Assembly: GCA_026120185.1 (NCBI GenBank)
Contig: JANUWF010003369.1
Location: forward strand, 1,983,981-2,047,980
Direction: 5' to 3'
Length of the DNA stretch: 64,000 nt
Source of the DNA: Voacanga thouarsii
Taxonomy: Eukaryota > Streptophyta > Magnoliopsida > Gentianales > Apocynaceae
Shown here: in pieces, positions 33,924 to 46,156 of the stretch
Layout: every line of letters begins with the position of its first letter
Position numbering within the stretch: position 1 is the stretch's first letter
The notes under the pieces: model-generated
Told to the model about the DNA's origin: nothing
Seen by the model: the letters and a program-made list of their open reading frames with translations, nothing else
Databases searched by the model: none
Translations under genes and position numbers: made by a program

Positions 33924-35646
33924 TGTTAGTGTTGTGCCCTAGAGGCAATCACTTGTACATTATATATGATAAATTTTATTTTAATAAAAGACATTATTTA
34001 TCTTACAGTTTCTTTTTGTTTACTTTAAGTAATATAACTGCTCGATAAAGTCCCTAGTACAACACTGTGTTAAGGAAATCATGATAGAGATCATGATATG
34101 AGATTCCTACTATACTGGATGATGTTAGTACTTAAATAGTCCATAATCATAGTATTAATGAGACAGGACATCATTAATACGTCAAGACTATTATGTGTTA
34201 GACTTCCTGATTTGATCAGGCGGTGGTCCTCATAACCGTGAGTATTGAGATACTCAAAGTTAACACATGGATGCTTATTAATGGAACAAGTTCATTGGAT
34301 GACCTAGCTTTGAGATAATCATATGGATAACTATTTAGTGTCAGTGATATAATCTCAATATAGCAAACGTGCAAGTATCCTTAGACTTGAGATCTCCAAG
34401 GTACTTTGTTTGCTGAGCTTTGTACTTTGATTCCAATCTCCGAAGCTCGATCGAGGGCCGCCTATGGGATGGATATTGGGTACATTGTGAGGTAAACGAA
34501 AGTAGTTGAGAGGGTCAATAAAGGATTTACCACTCCTAATAGTAGGGGCGAATATCTCACGGCCACATGTAGGAATTACTACTCGGAAAGTCCTTGGCCA
34601 AGGCGATTGTGTATTGGAAACAGTTCCAATTGATACACATCTAGAGTAGTGGGTTCCTGGTACAAGTACTATTGTATTCAGGCCAGAATTAATTCTGGAG
34701 GGAGTTGGCACTAATTCCGTATGCCAAACCGAATGAGATATTGTATGGTGAAAGGAGTTAATTGCACTGAAGTTTGTTGTTGAAGGGTTCATGTCAAGCC
34801 ACTTGACTCCCTGGACTCCTGGGTGGTCATGATGTGTTGCTAGATACCGCTCATGATCTGGGAATATGGGTTTATTAATTGATGAATTAATAAACCAATC
34901 CTGATTAGAATTAATAGGATTAATTCTAATTAATTATGGATTATTAATCTCAAAGACGTTTGGATTAATTCATATTCTCTACCAATTAACTGGGAAACCT
35001 AATAGGTTACACACAATAGAGGATTATATACTCAAAATGTTATTTGATAACATTGTGGGGTTAATTGAGAGAAAGAGAAGTTGTTGTGGACAAATTATAA
35101 TTAGTTATAATTTGTGGTACAAGTTGTAATTGTGAGAACTTGATGTTTCCAATTACAATTAGGGAACTCTAATTGTTTTAGAATTCCATATTTTTAGTGA
35201 TTTTTTTGGTTTTATGATGTTATAATTGAAAAACCTTAAGGGTGATTCATGTGAGAAAAACAGCAGCCACCTAAACCTTCTCTTCTTCTTCTTCTTCTCT
35301 CTCGATTTGTTCTTGAGGAGGAACCCTAGCCACCACTTAGAATTTCTGCTAGTACAGAAAGCTACGTGCTTGAGTATTCCTCTGTGTGGATTACTATTAA
35401 AGATAATCACACACTGTGATTATAGTGGGTAGACATTCAACTCACGTGGAGGTTGATCACGAGGATTGCTGGATCGCGCCTCAACTTGAAGAAGAAAATT
35501 TTATTTTTCGCACGATCACCCAAAGGTAAAAGTTGTTGCCTTTACTCTCTTTATGCCTTGTTTTTCACACATAGAAAAGTCCTGGGAAGGTATCTCGTTT
35601 TATTTTACACTGCGCCGTATGGGATACGAGCCCGAGATACCCAGCA
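33924..35646 (+). repeat. 3' LTR of copia element
   Basis: 1723 bp, closely matching the 5' LTR and followed by the TTAAG half of the target duplication. I see no strong polypurine tract in the bases just before it. Confidence 0.95.
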
Positions 35647-35651
35647 TTAAG

Positions 35652-35966
35652 AGGGGCAAATATTGATACGGACTGGGGGTAGATGCTAAGTTGAGACGAG
35701 AGGGATTATTTGACTTGTATGACTCAGAGAATGAGAGGCCTGCACCTAAGAATGTGATTAAATTAGCTTTGGATGAACTTTATGGGTCGGCTATGAGAGT
35801 TAAGAGGGGTAGTGAAGTTGATTTAGGTCAGCCAAGTGAGAGTGCTGACCCGATTGGCTTCGCGAGTGATTACGTGGGAAACCCGATAGCTCCGTGGGGT
35901 GGCTCATGGAACCAGCCTCTGACGATCCGGATGCCTTTGTTGGCTCTAGCAGCGAGTAGAGTATAG
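35652..35966 (+). pseudogene. Acidic leader reading frame before gag (outer), part 2
   Basis: Continues in frame from 26422 once the copia element and its duplicated target are removed. One stop (TGA, 35664-35666) and then about 100 codons with FDLYDSENERPAPKN follow to the natural stop at 35964-35966. Together with part 1, the ancestral frame was about 293 codons. It ends about 315 bp before the gag start. Confidence 0.6.
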
Positions 35967-36281
35967 AAGACTAGCGGCATTTTCTCTCTCTTTTGGGATC
36001 TGCATTCCTTTGTTCATTTATTCTTTTCAAAGAAGCATGTTGCTTGTAGGGTTCAATTATTTTATTGAATAAAAGGGTATCGCATATGACAACCCCTTCT
36101 TTACGAAAGTATGACTCTTTTTTATGAAAAGCATGAGTTTTATTTATTACTTGGTTTTCCCTATATAATACCATCAAATTTTCTTTTGGGATAAGTAGAT
36201 ATCATTATTATTATCTGATCATGTATTTGAGCATACCTTTCCCCCTTGGTAATTATTTGACTTGAGTGAAGGTGGTCAAAG

Positions 36282-37362
36282 ATGGCACCAAGACGCAGGA
36301 CAATCGTTCATACCAAAACAGTGCAGGAAAGTGCATCTTCAACTCCAGAATTTGAACAGATGCATCGTTCCACACCCAATGTGAAGGAACACTTGCAGCA
36401 GGAGCAAGAGCTAACTTCCGAGAGGTCTCGAGATGTGACTATGGGTCAGGCTTTTGACAAGATGGCTTCGATTCTTCAGAATCTAATCGAGAGAGTGGAT
36501 AAGGTGGCTAAAAGATCACCGCGGGGAGAGCATAAGGCCCTGGAGCGTTTTCTGAAGTTCCAACCTCCCACATTCCATGGCGGAGTAGGATGAGAAGGCG
36601 GAGCAGTGGATTGAGCAGATGGAGGATATTTTTGCTACTCTACAGTATTCAGAGGAGAGGATGGTGAAGTTTGTTGCTTTTCGATTGAGGGGACCATCGC
36701 GAGCATGGTGGCAACGGATACAGAGTGACTGGGAAAGGGAAGAGCAGGAATGGACATGGGATAGCTTTGTTGAAGCTTTTCGTGCCGAGTACATTCCCCG
36801 ATGGGTAGTTGAGAAGAAGGAGGATGAGTTCCAAACCCTCAAGCAGGGAAGCATGTCGGTTGCTCAGTATGCAGCCCGATTCACGCAGTTGTCCAAGTAC
36901 TGCAGATGTTTGGTTGACACGGAGTAGAAGCGAACCCGACAGTTTGTGAACGGGCTGAGGCCAGATCTGAGGAAGGCACTGGCTCCATCGCCGCCAACAT
37001 CCTACACAGCCGCCGTAGACGTAGCATCCCAGACAGAGAATGGAGATTGGTACCGACCGATGAGTAGGCCATTCCAACTGACTCGTCCATCCATGAGGCC
37101 TCCGAGTAACAAGCGACCTGTTGGCCCTATGCAGTGGGAAAATCGGGGGAAGCAGACTCAGGTGCTAATGTTAGGACCGATGCAAAGTAATCCCAGTTGC
37201 CGACTTTATGGAAAACGGGGACACACCGAGAGGAACTGTTGGACCAATGGGGGAGGAAGAAGGTGCTTCAATTATGGCGACCCGGGCCATCTAAGGAACG
37301 CCTGCCCTAAACCTCTGAGGATTGGGCAGATGGGTCCGACTCAGCCGATGGGACTCAACTGA
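36282..37362 (+). pseudogene. Gag of outer gypsy element
   Basis: Starts ATGGCACCAAGACGC at 36282. The gag domain has FLKFQPPTFHGG, MEDIFATLQYSEERM, FRLRGPSRAWWQR and VAQYAARFTQLSKYC. A frameshift at about 36590 and a stop at 36925-36927 (Gln codon in the inner copy) break it. Both zinc knuckles have lost a cysteine: CRLYGKRGHTERNC and CFNYGDPGHLRNAC have Tyr where the inner copy keeps Cys. It is non-functional even apart from the frame breaks. Confidence 0.92.
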
Positions 37363-39120
37363 GGTGCTGCTGTCGGAACAGCTGGAGTGGGAGGTTAGAA
37401 ACCCCAAGTGAAGGCTAAGGCTTTTGCCCTGAACCGAGCAGAAATGGGAGTAAATGCAGTGGTGATTGAAGGTAACCTTTCTATCCAAGGCCGTCTTGTT
37501 AATGTTTTGATAGATCCAAGATCCACACATTTTTATGTAAGTAAAGTATGCACATCGCATTTGGGTTGGGAAGGAAAGGAATTGCCCTATACCTTAATAG
37601 TAAGCTTATCCTTGGGAAAAGTGGTAGAAGTGGGTAAGTTAATGGAAAGCTGTGAAGTTGAGGTAGGGAAGGAGATTCTAGAAGCAGACCTTATAATTTT
37701 GCCCATTGATAATTATGACCTGATCTTGGGCATGGATTGGTTGTCGAAGCACGGAGCTCGTGTTGATTGAAAGGTCAAGAGGGTGTAATTTGTGAGACTC
37801 GGGCGAGATGTGATTGAATTTAATGGTAAGCGGACTAAGGAACTAAAATTTTTGATTGCTGGTGCTAAGGCTCGAAAGTTGCTTAGAAGCGGATGTGCAA
37901 GATATCTGGTGTATCTTCTGAACAAACCCAAGGATCATTGTACCTTGGAGAGTACGGAGGTGGTAAAGGATTTTCCAGAAGTCTTCCCTGCTGAGCTTAC
38001 TTCTCTACCCCCTGAGCGAGAAGTTGAGTTTACCGTGGATCTAATTCTTGGAGCAGAACCTGTGTCAAGAACCCCCTACTGGATGGCACCGGCAGAACTG
38101 AAGAAATTAGAGGAGTTGGTGAGGTAAGGCTATATTCGACCAAGTACGTCGCCGTGGGGAGCCCTGGTGTTGTTTGTTCAGAAGAAGGATGGCACATTGA
38201 GATTATGCATCGATTATTGAGGACTGAACAACTTAACGATCAAGAATAAGTACCCTTTACCCTTGATCGACGAGTTGTTTGATCAGCTTCAAGGCGCGGC
38301 TTGCTTTTCGAAGTTGGACCTGTGGCAAAGATACTACCAGGTGAGGATTAAGGAGGAAGACATTCCTAAGACTGCTTTCAACACGCGGTATGGCCATTAT
38401 GAATTTGTGGTAATGTCGTTTGGTGTAACTAACGCACCAGCGATTTTCATGGACTTGATGCATCGAGTTTTCCAGCTATATTTGGACTAGTTTGTGGTCA
38501 TCTTCATCGACGATATCTTAATCTACTCCAAGAATTCGGAGGATCACGTGGAGCACTTAAGATTGATTCTAGAAAAGCTGAGGGAATACAAGCTCTTCAC
38601 TAAGTTCAGTAAATGTGAGTTTTGGTTAAGCTCGGTATCCTTCCTCGGCCATGTGATACCTAAGGATGGGATCAAGGTGGACCCTACCAAGGTGGATGCC
38701 GTAGCTAATTGGAAGCAATCGTAGAATACTATCGAGATATGAAGTTTTCTTGGATTGGCTGGGTATTATCGGCGTTTCATTAAGAATTTCTCTACCCTGG
38801 CTTCACCGATGATGCGGTTACTAAAGAAGGATGTTGCCTTTGCTTGGCGCGAGAAGTGCGAGAAAAGTTTCCAAGAGCTCAAAAGGAGATTGGTTGTAGT
38901 GCCAGTGCTGAGTTTACCCGAGGCCAACAAGCCCTATGCACTCTACACGGACGCATCCAAGGAAGGTTTGGGAACGATGCTGATGCAGGATGGGAAAGTC
39001 ATTGCTTATGCATCTAGGAAGCTGAAACCGCATGGGGTTAATTATCCGACCCATGATTTGGAGCTGGCAGCCATAGTATTTGCCCTGAAGAAGTGGCGAC
39101 ATTATCTGTACGGAGCATAG
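37363..39120 (+). pseudogene. Protease, reverse transcriptase and RNase H of outer gypsy element
   Basis: Protease motif LIDPRSTHFYV (Gly of the active site replaced) and [12 protein letters not shown]. Reverse transcriptase with [18 protein letters not shown], MSFGVTNAP and [10 protein letters not shown] (38500-38529), then [16 protein letters not shown]. RNase H has [16 protein letters not shown] (38935-38982) and [20 protein letters not shown]. In-frame stops include 38125 (CAA in the inner copy), 38218 (CGA in the inner copy), 38488, 38722 and 39118. All domains lie in one frame, showing a single ancestral polyprotein. Confidence 0.92.
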
Positions 39121-40238
39121 TACGAAGTCTTTTCCGACCATAAGAGTTTGAAGTACAGTTTCACGCAAATGGGCTTGAATCTTCGGTAGCGTAGATGGAT
39201 GGAGTTCTAGGAAGAGTATAGGTGCCCCATTAATTACCATCCTGGCAAAGACAATGTGGTAGCTGACATTTTGAGTCGTAAAGTAAAGATAGCACACTTG
39301 AGAATTCAGGAGGTGTTGGCAGTGCAGGAAATCCTAGAGCATGAGGTAGGAGTTCAAGAGGGGAAGATCTTTGTAAGTAACTTGACCTTGAAGCCCGATC
39401 TGGAGCAGGAAATTGTAGCCGCCCAGCAAGGCATGTGGAGTTTCAGGTTTTCAAAGGAAAAGAGATTGGGAGAGAAGGTAGAGATTTTTAGACCGACGAG
39501 AAAGGGATACTGTATTTTTGGGACCGGATATGTGTACCTGACACCCAAGGCTTAAGGAAGAGGATATTGGACGAAGCTCATAGGAGCAAGTATACCATGT
39601 ACCCTGGGGAAGTAGGTGTATCATGACCTGAAGAAGAAATATTGGCGGGCTGGAATGAAGAGTGATGTGGTTCAGTATGTATTAACGTGCATGACATGCC
39701 AGAAAGTTAAGGTGGAACATAAGAAGTCTGTAGGTCTATTGCAACCATTACCGATTCCTGAGTGGAAATGGGAAGAGGTGACTGGATTTTGTGATTGGCT
39801 TTCTGATGACCAAGTCGCACAAGGATGCAGTTTGGGTGGTAGTGGACAGATTGACCAAGACAGCGCATTTTATACCGGTGAACGTAAGAGACTCGATGGA
39901 AAAGTTAGCTCAGACTTATACCCAGGAAATTATAAGGTTGCATGGTTACCATCAAGCATCGTATCAGATAGGGATCCCAGGTTCACTTCGAGATTTTGGA
40001 ATAAGTTTCAGGAGTCTTTGGGTACTACGTTGAAGTTCAGCACCTCTTCTCATCCGCAGACTGATGGACAATCCGAAAGAGTCATTCAGATATTGGAGGA
40101 TATGCTCCGGGAGTGTATTTTAGACTTTGGAGACAATTGATTGAGTGTTTATTGCATGCAGAATTGGCATATAACAACAGTCATTAGGCATCGATTGGGA
40201 TGGCGCCGTACGAAGCATTATATGGGCGGAAATGTCAA
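39121..40238 (+). pseudogene. Integrase of outer gypsy element
   Basis: After the RNase H tail (NVVADILSRK at 39253-39282) the zinc-binding part shows HDLKKKYWRAGMK and CMTCQKVK (39619-39711). The catalytic core has VDRLTKTAHFIP in a shifted frame (39791-39960), then VSDRDPRFTSRFW and TDGQSERVIQ, fitting the D,D-35-E triad. MAPYEALYGRKC follows and is cut by the solo LTR at 40244. Two frameshifts and several stops (39187, 39553, 40138) are present. Integrase would insert the cDNA into the genome. Confidence 0.9.
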
Positions 40239-40243
40239 GTACC

Positions 40244-42159
40244 TGTCAGTGTTGTGCCCTAGAGGCAATCGCTTGCACATTGTATATGACACATTTTATT
40301 TTAATAAAAAGTATTATTTATCTTACAGTTTCTTTTGTTTACTTTAAGTAATATAACTGTTTGATAAAGTCCCTAGTACAACACTGTGTTAAGGAAATCA
40401 TGATAGAGATCATGATATGAGATTCCTACTACACTGGATAGTGTTAGTACTTAAATAGTCCCTAGTCTTCGTATTAATGAGACAGGACATCATTAATACG
40501 TTAAGACTAGCATGTGTTAGACTTCCTGATTCGATCAGGCGGTAGTTCTCATAACCGTGAGTATTGAGATACTCAAAGTTAACACATGGATGCTTGTTAA
40601 TGGAACAAGTTCATTGGATGACCTAGCTTTGAGATAATCACATGGATAACTATTTAGTGCCAGTGATATAATCTCAATATAGCAAATGTGCAAGTATCCT
40701 TACACTTGAGATCTCCAAGGTACTTTGTTTGCTGAGCCTTGTGCCTTGATTCCAATCTCCGGAGCTTGATCAATGGCCGCCTATAAGATAGATATTGGGT
40801 ACATTGTGAGGTAAACGAAAGTAGTTGAGAGGGTCAATAAAGGATTCACCACTCCTAGTAGTAGGGGCGAATATCTCACGACCACTTATAGGAATTACTA
40901 CTCTTAAGTCTTTCGCTAAGGCGTATGTGTATTGGAAAAGGGTCCTAATTGAGACACATTGAGAGTAGTGGGTTCCTTGTACAAGTATAATGATATTTGG
41001 GCCAGAATTAATATATATTCTAGAGGGAGTTGGCACTAATTCCGTACTCCAAATTGAATGAGATATTGTATGGTGAAAGGAGTTAATTGCACTGTAGTTT
41101 GTTATTGAAGGGTTCATGTCAAGCCACTTGACTTCCTAGACTCTTGGGTGGTCATGATGTGTTGCTAGATACCGCTCATAATCTGGGAATATGGGTTTGT
41201 TAATTGATGAATTAATAAACCAATCCTCGTTAGAATTAATAGGATTAATTCTAATTAATTAAGGATTATTAATTTCAAAGACGTTTGGATTAATTCATGT
41301 TCTCTGCCAATTGATCGGGAAACCTAATAGGTCACACATAAAAGAGGAATATATACTCAAGTTGTTATTTGATAACATGGTGGGGTTTATTACAAGAAAG
41401 AGAGGTTGATGTGGCCAAATTATAATTAGTTATAATTGATAGGCCAATTTATAATTCTGAGAACTTGATGGGTTCCAATTGCAATTGGAGAATTGTTTGG
41501 AATTCTCAGATGTGGTTTTTGTAGAGGCTTTTGGTTTTATGAGATATAATCAAAGTGGTTTTATTGTTGAGCAAGAAGTCATACAAAATAAACAACAGGG
41601 CACATGAAGGAATGGGTGCCAATGCTCCTTTTTATCAACACACATGAAATAATATGTGTGGGGCCATCCTCTCAAGAGAATAATAGAGATATGATCTTCA
41701 TGTTCTCTTATACATCTCTCTCTATCGTGTGGCTTCTTCTAAGAGGGGAATCTAAGACTCTTTTTCTTCTTCTTTCTCTGGTTTTGCTAATCAAGAAGAA
41801 CAAGAAAGTTAAACCCCAACCACCATTGTTGTTTTCTGCTAGCACAGAAAATCTTGGTGCTTGTGTGAGATCCTCTGTGTGGATTTCTATTAGAGATAAT
41901 CACACACTGTGATTATATTGGTTGGACATACAACTCTTGTGGTGATTCTTCAAGAGGATTGCTGGATCGTGCCACAACTATCTTACTCGAAGAAGGAAAA
42001 TTTTATTTTCCACACAAACAAAGAAAGGTAAAAATTGTTATCTTTATTTCTTTGTTTTATATATATGTGTCTTGTTTTCCACACATATACGAATCCTGGA
42101 TGGTATATTGTTTTTATTTTTCCGCTGCGCCGTATATGATACGCATGAGATACCTAATA
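40244..42159 (+). mobile_element. Solo copia LTR inside gypsy integrase region
   Basis: A 1916-bp LTR, TGTCAGTGTTGTGCCC...ACCTAATA, bounded by a perfect 5-bp duplication GTACC (40239-40243 and 42160-42164). It is related to the LTRs of the copia element at 26423 but diverged from them and longer. No internal copia sequence remains, so it arose by LTR-LTR recombination. Confidence 0.95.
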
Positions 42160-42164
42160 GTACC

Positions 42165-42717
42165 GATATACTAGGGTTGGACAGAAGAGGGGCACATTAG
42201 AAAGACTGGTGAGGTATGTATTCACGAAATGACAGATAAGGTTAGGGTCATTAGAGAAAGACTGAAAGCAGTGCAATGCCGACAAAAGAGTTACGCAGAT
42301 AATAGGAGGAGGGAATTGGAGTTCCAAGTAGGTGATTGTGTGTTCTTGAAGCTGACTCCTAGCAGAGGAATACTAAGGCAGCTGAAGGGGGGAAAGTTGA
42401 GTCCCAGGTATTTGGGACCGTTTCTGATAATGGAGAAGGTTGGGCCGGTCACTTATAGGTTAGATCTACCTGACGGACTAACCGGGAAACATGATGTTTT
42501 CCATGTGTCTCAGCTAAAGAAGTACAACCCCGATCCAAGTCATGTGCTTAATGAGGAACCTTTGGAATTGCATCCGAATTTGAGGTATGTGGAGAAACCA
42601 GTCAAGACTTTGGAGCGGAGTATCAAGACTCTTCAGAACAAGAAGATACCTATGGTAAAAATACTTTGGGATCATCATGGAACGCAGGATGCGACGTGGG
42701 AAATAGAAGATGGTTAA
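42165..42717 (+). pseudogene. Integrase C terminus and chromodomain of outer gypsy element
   Basis: Resumes the frame after the solo LTR with RERLKAVQCRQKSYAD, FLKLTP, GPFLIMEKVGPVTYRL and HDVFHVSQLKKY. A chromodomain ends the protein: the segment IKTLQNKKIPMVKILW and ATWEIED has the aromatic and acidic pattern of the chromovirus CHD module. Chromodomains direct insertion to heterochromatin (family knowledge). A stop near 42172 breaks the junction. The natural end is at 42715-42717. Confidence 0.92.
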
Positions 42718-42780
42718 GACGGAAGTATTCAAATATGCTCTAAGGGTATGGAATCCGAATTTCAGGATGAAATTCTCTTA

Positions 42781-42792
42781 AGGTGGAGGGGA
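42781..42792 (+). other. Polypurine tract of outer gypsy element
   Basis: AGGTGGAGGGGA lies directly before the 3' LTR start TGTAATACC. It would prime plus-strand DNA synthesis. Confidence 0.9.
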
Positions 42793-45700
42793 TGTAATAC
42801 CCCGCCCAAAACCACCTTTGACCTATGGGGAAAAAGTCATGCATTGCATAGCATTTTTCATTTCAAGTGATGTTTTAAAAATTGTGCTTGCATGGGTGCA
42901 TGTGATTTTCAAGGTTTCTCTTGCATTAATTTATTTGAGGGAAATAATTGTGTTGTTGTATTTATTGGAAATTATTTTGGGTAAAATTTAGTAGAGGAAA
43001 TGGAGGGATGAGAACTAAGGAGAAAAGAATTTCTTAGAGATATATTAGCATCGGAGTTGATTTGGAATAGCTGTTAGGTTTGGTGATTATCCCTTGGTGA
43101 CCCGAGTTCGAATCCTACCTCTTGTGAATCTTAGCTTTCTTTTTGAATTCTTTTCTACGTTTCTTTATGCCTTGGCCGAAAAAACCCTAGCTATTCTCTT
43201 GAATTTCAGCGCTATCTTCTTAGGGGATAAGTTTCCATATTTATCTCCTAAATTCAAGGATTTTTGATAAGGATAAAGACTAAATTTTATTTAAGCTTTT
43301 ATGCTCTTTGATTTTCGAAAATTCTAGCTTGTTTTTAATTCATCAGATTTTATATTAGTTAGCTTGAATTAATTTGTTATTTTCCTAGCAAAATATCTGG
43401 TTGCTTTTGAACATAGAACCTTAGCTAAAAATCTGGAAATTTTTCCAGCTTTGTGCTGCCACCTTTGGAGAACTCCTTGCTCAACAAAAACTCTCCCAAG
43501 ACTAGGGAATCTTATCCTAAATCCTCTTGCAAATCAGGTTTTATTCTAATCCTAAACAAAGCAGATTTTGTTCCTCATATTTTGCAGATTTTCGGCCAGC
43601 CTTGTGCATGCACAAGATGCACGAAAATCCTGCACTCCTAAGGCCATTCAAACTCTTCTAAACCTAACTCAAATCACCTAAAACACCCCTCACCAATTCA
43701 GATTATTTTAGCCACTCAAATTGTATTTTTATCCCCTACAATTTCCAAAATTTCGGCCAGCTTGTGCACAGGAATTTCGGCCAGCATAGTGCACAGAATT
43801 TCGGTCAGTTTGTGCACTCCTTATCAAATAAAATTCTGCACTCCAAGATACACCAAAACTCCTTGTTGATTAAGCCAATTTACAGCACCTAAATCCCTCA
43901 CTTTTCCTCTCTGATTTTCGGCAGAACAACAACCAAAATTGCCCAGAATTTTCCCTCTTTTGTTCAGCAATTTTCACACAGCACCCACACCCTTCTTGCA
44001 CAGAATTTTTGGTTGTCAAAACTCACTCAAACTCCTTCTAGTTTTGGACAAAAAAACCTGAACACGCACAGCCCTATCCTTGAGCACTATTTCGGCCAGC
44101 TTAGGAGAACAACTTCAAACTGTTTTTCTGCTCTCAGCTCCTCTCAATTTTGGCAGCAATAAAAGTGCAGCAAGCTACAGTTTTTCGCCATTGCTGCCAA
44201 AGAAACCTAGAGCCATTAGGAGTTCTTATTAGCATCACCTTCTAACCCTAAATCAAACTCTTCTAACGTTAAACCACAGCAGCAACCTATTCCAGCCTTA
44301 CTACATGAAAAATTCCAGCGGACTTCCTCTGCAATTTTCAAAAACTCAAGAGCAATCCTAGGCAAAAAAAAAAAAAAAAAAAAAGAGCACTCCCTAAGGT
44401 AAGCAAAAGACCTCTCAACCTCTTGATTCTTTTCCTCCGTTGATTCTTCTCTTTTTCTTCCCTTGAATCACGCCACATAGGGGTTGATTTCATCTTCTTT
44501 CTCAGTTTTTGATCAAGAAGAAGTAAAGAAGACAGCTTTCTATCCTTCTTAAGAGAACTTGTGAGGGCCACCATAGGGGCATCGGGATCTTGTTAATCTG
44601 GTTGTCGTAAGGTAAGGAAATTCTTATCCTTGATGACGTAATTATGGTTTAATATGATTGATGATGTCTATAGGAGTATATTAGCATGATGAATGGGTTT
44701 GGTTGGGATGAATGAATATTTTGAGATGAGTATTGTGTTAAGCATATTCAATGTATAGCAATGCTATGTTTTATTGTGATAATGATGGATGTGAATCTTG
44801 ATGGTTAAGTCGAGACCTTTTTGATATATTGCTCATGTTTTAGATGGGTATATGATTATGATATGTTTATTTCATGGAATGGGAGGTTTATTTGAAGCTA
44901 GATGGTGAGTCAAGATATACTTAGGGGAATAAATGAGTTTATATGCATGTTTGAGATGATTAAGTCCTAATCACGATATTATGTGATTCTATATTAGGAG
45001 GTTATCTGAAAGAAGTGAGCAGTTGATTTTTATCTTGTTTATCTGAGGCGTATCAAGTAAGTCCTTACATAAACCCTTTTTGTTAAATGCTTGTGGTGAC
45101 AAGTCGAATGTTGTAAAGCTTTGTAAAGCTATTGTTGAACTATGATCACTTGGATTGTAAATATGGATGTTTATTCTCTAAATGGTTTTGACAAACTAAC
45201 GTCTTTATCAAGAACTGTTCTTTCTCTAAACGTTCTAGAAAACTCTTTTTAAAGAAAACCACATTTTACAAAGCCACGGTGTGGAAATATTGTGAATCAG
45301 GAATTGATGGATATGTTCATTGAGTACTCAATAAGGGTAGACTAACAATACTAGTCTTGGAGGGCGTTAGTGAGTCTTTTGGCAGGCGGCCACCTCCAGA
45401 AGATAAGCTTCGCTTGAGAAGGCGACAGTATTAGTTGGTCAGGCCGGTTCGAGCTAGCATTTATACCTGGTATGGTATTATTTATTTTCCTGGCATGGAC
45501 ACTCGATGGTTTTGTTAAGTGTAGAGATGGAGGAGTATCTCACCCGGTGGGCTGTACACTCACCTTTAATCAGAACGCCCAAAGTGTGGTAATCTGATCC
45601 TGTCAAGGTGCACAAAGTGTGGTGCCTTAACTGCTTTCTTTTCATGGGGCTCAAAGTGTAGCACCATGGCAGTTTATTCGAGTGGATGATTTATTTTGTA

Positions 45701-46156
45701 CAAAGTGTGACAATGAGAAAACTCCATTCCTTGTAAAGAGAAATTATTTATAACTTGCCAATTATTTCTGTAAATATTTTCAGCTATGTATTCATGAACT
45801 GTTCAAAGTACCATGTGCACACACAGGACTTACTGAGATGTTAATTTCGCATTGTTTTATATCATGTTTTCAGGGGATTGATTATGCTGAGCATGCGGGA
45901 TGTGTAATAGTTGAAGCTTTTGTTATTCTCATTATGTTTTGAGGGACAAATGTTGATTTATGCTTCTGGAACCAATGTTCTCTTTTATTTAGTTTTGCTC
46001 CAGTTTGAGCTTGGTGTAATAAGAGTTTTCTTTTATTTATCTAAGTTTGATTTCTTGGGTTTGTCTTTATGTTATACCTAATTTTAAAGACCTCTTGTCC
46101 TCGGGATGGGGCGACATCCCCGCCCTTTTTAGGGTACGTAGTAGGGAGGTGTTACA
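42793..46156 (+). repeat. 3' LTR of outer gypsy element
   Basis: 3364 bp and uninterrupted, and so the best reference copy of this LTR. It contains the tRNA-like block at 43055-43145 (A box 43063-43073, B box 43105-43115), a 20-nt A run at 44365-44384 and the hairpin at 46107-46122 (TGGGG-CGACAT-CCCCG). It ends GTGTTACA. Confidence 0.95.
43055..43145 (+). promoter_or_regulatory. tRNA-like block in outer 3' LTR
   Basis: Same offset (270 bp) as in the 5' LTR. The B box AGTTCGAATCC is unchanged, while the A box is TGGAATAGCTG with one substitution. Confidence 0.58.

Larger units (their letters stand above)
26423..35646 (+). mobile_element. Ty1/copia retrotransposon inside the gypsy leader frame
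   Basis: LTRs of 1722 and 1723 bp (26423-28144 and 33924-35646) start TGTTAGTGTTGTGCC and end CAGCA or TAGCA. The flanks CTAAG (26418-26422) and TTAAG (35647-35651) are a 5-bp duplication with one change. Internal order: methionine-tRNA primer-binding site, 1.8-kb leader, gag with CCHC, protease, integrase, reverse transcriptase, RNase H, the Ty1/copia order. It is full length but inactive because of several stops and two frame changes. Confidence 0.95.
14293..46156 (+). mobile_element. Outer Ty3/gypsy chromovirus-like retrotransposon
   Basis: Identical LTR starts (TGTAATACCCCGCCC) at 14293 and 42793 and ends (GTGTTACA) at 25755 and 46156 delimit the element. The flanks ACCTA (14288-14292) and ACCAG (46157-46161) are a decayed 5-bp duplication. 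Read on the minus strand, the tnp2 frame ELYPG | GCTKFS resumes across the insertion. Internal order: primer-binding site, acidic leader frame, gag, protease, reverse transcriptase, RNase H, integrase, chromodomain, polypurine tract. Long LTRs (3.36 kb) and a C-terminal chromodomain suit the Tekay/Del type of chromovirus (family knowledge). With its three insertions and their duplicated target bases removed it would be about 12.6 kb. Confidence 0.93.
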
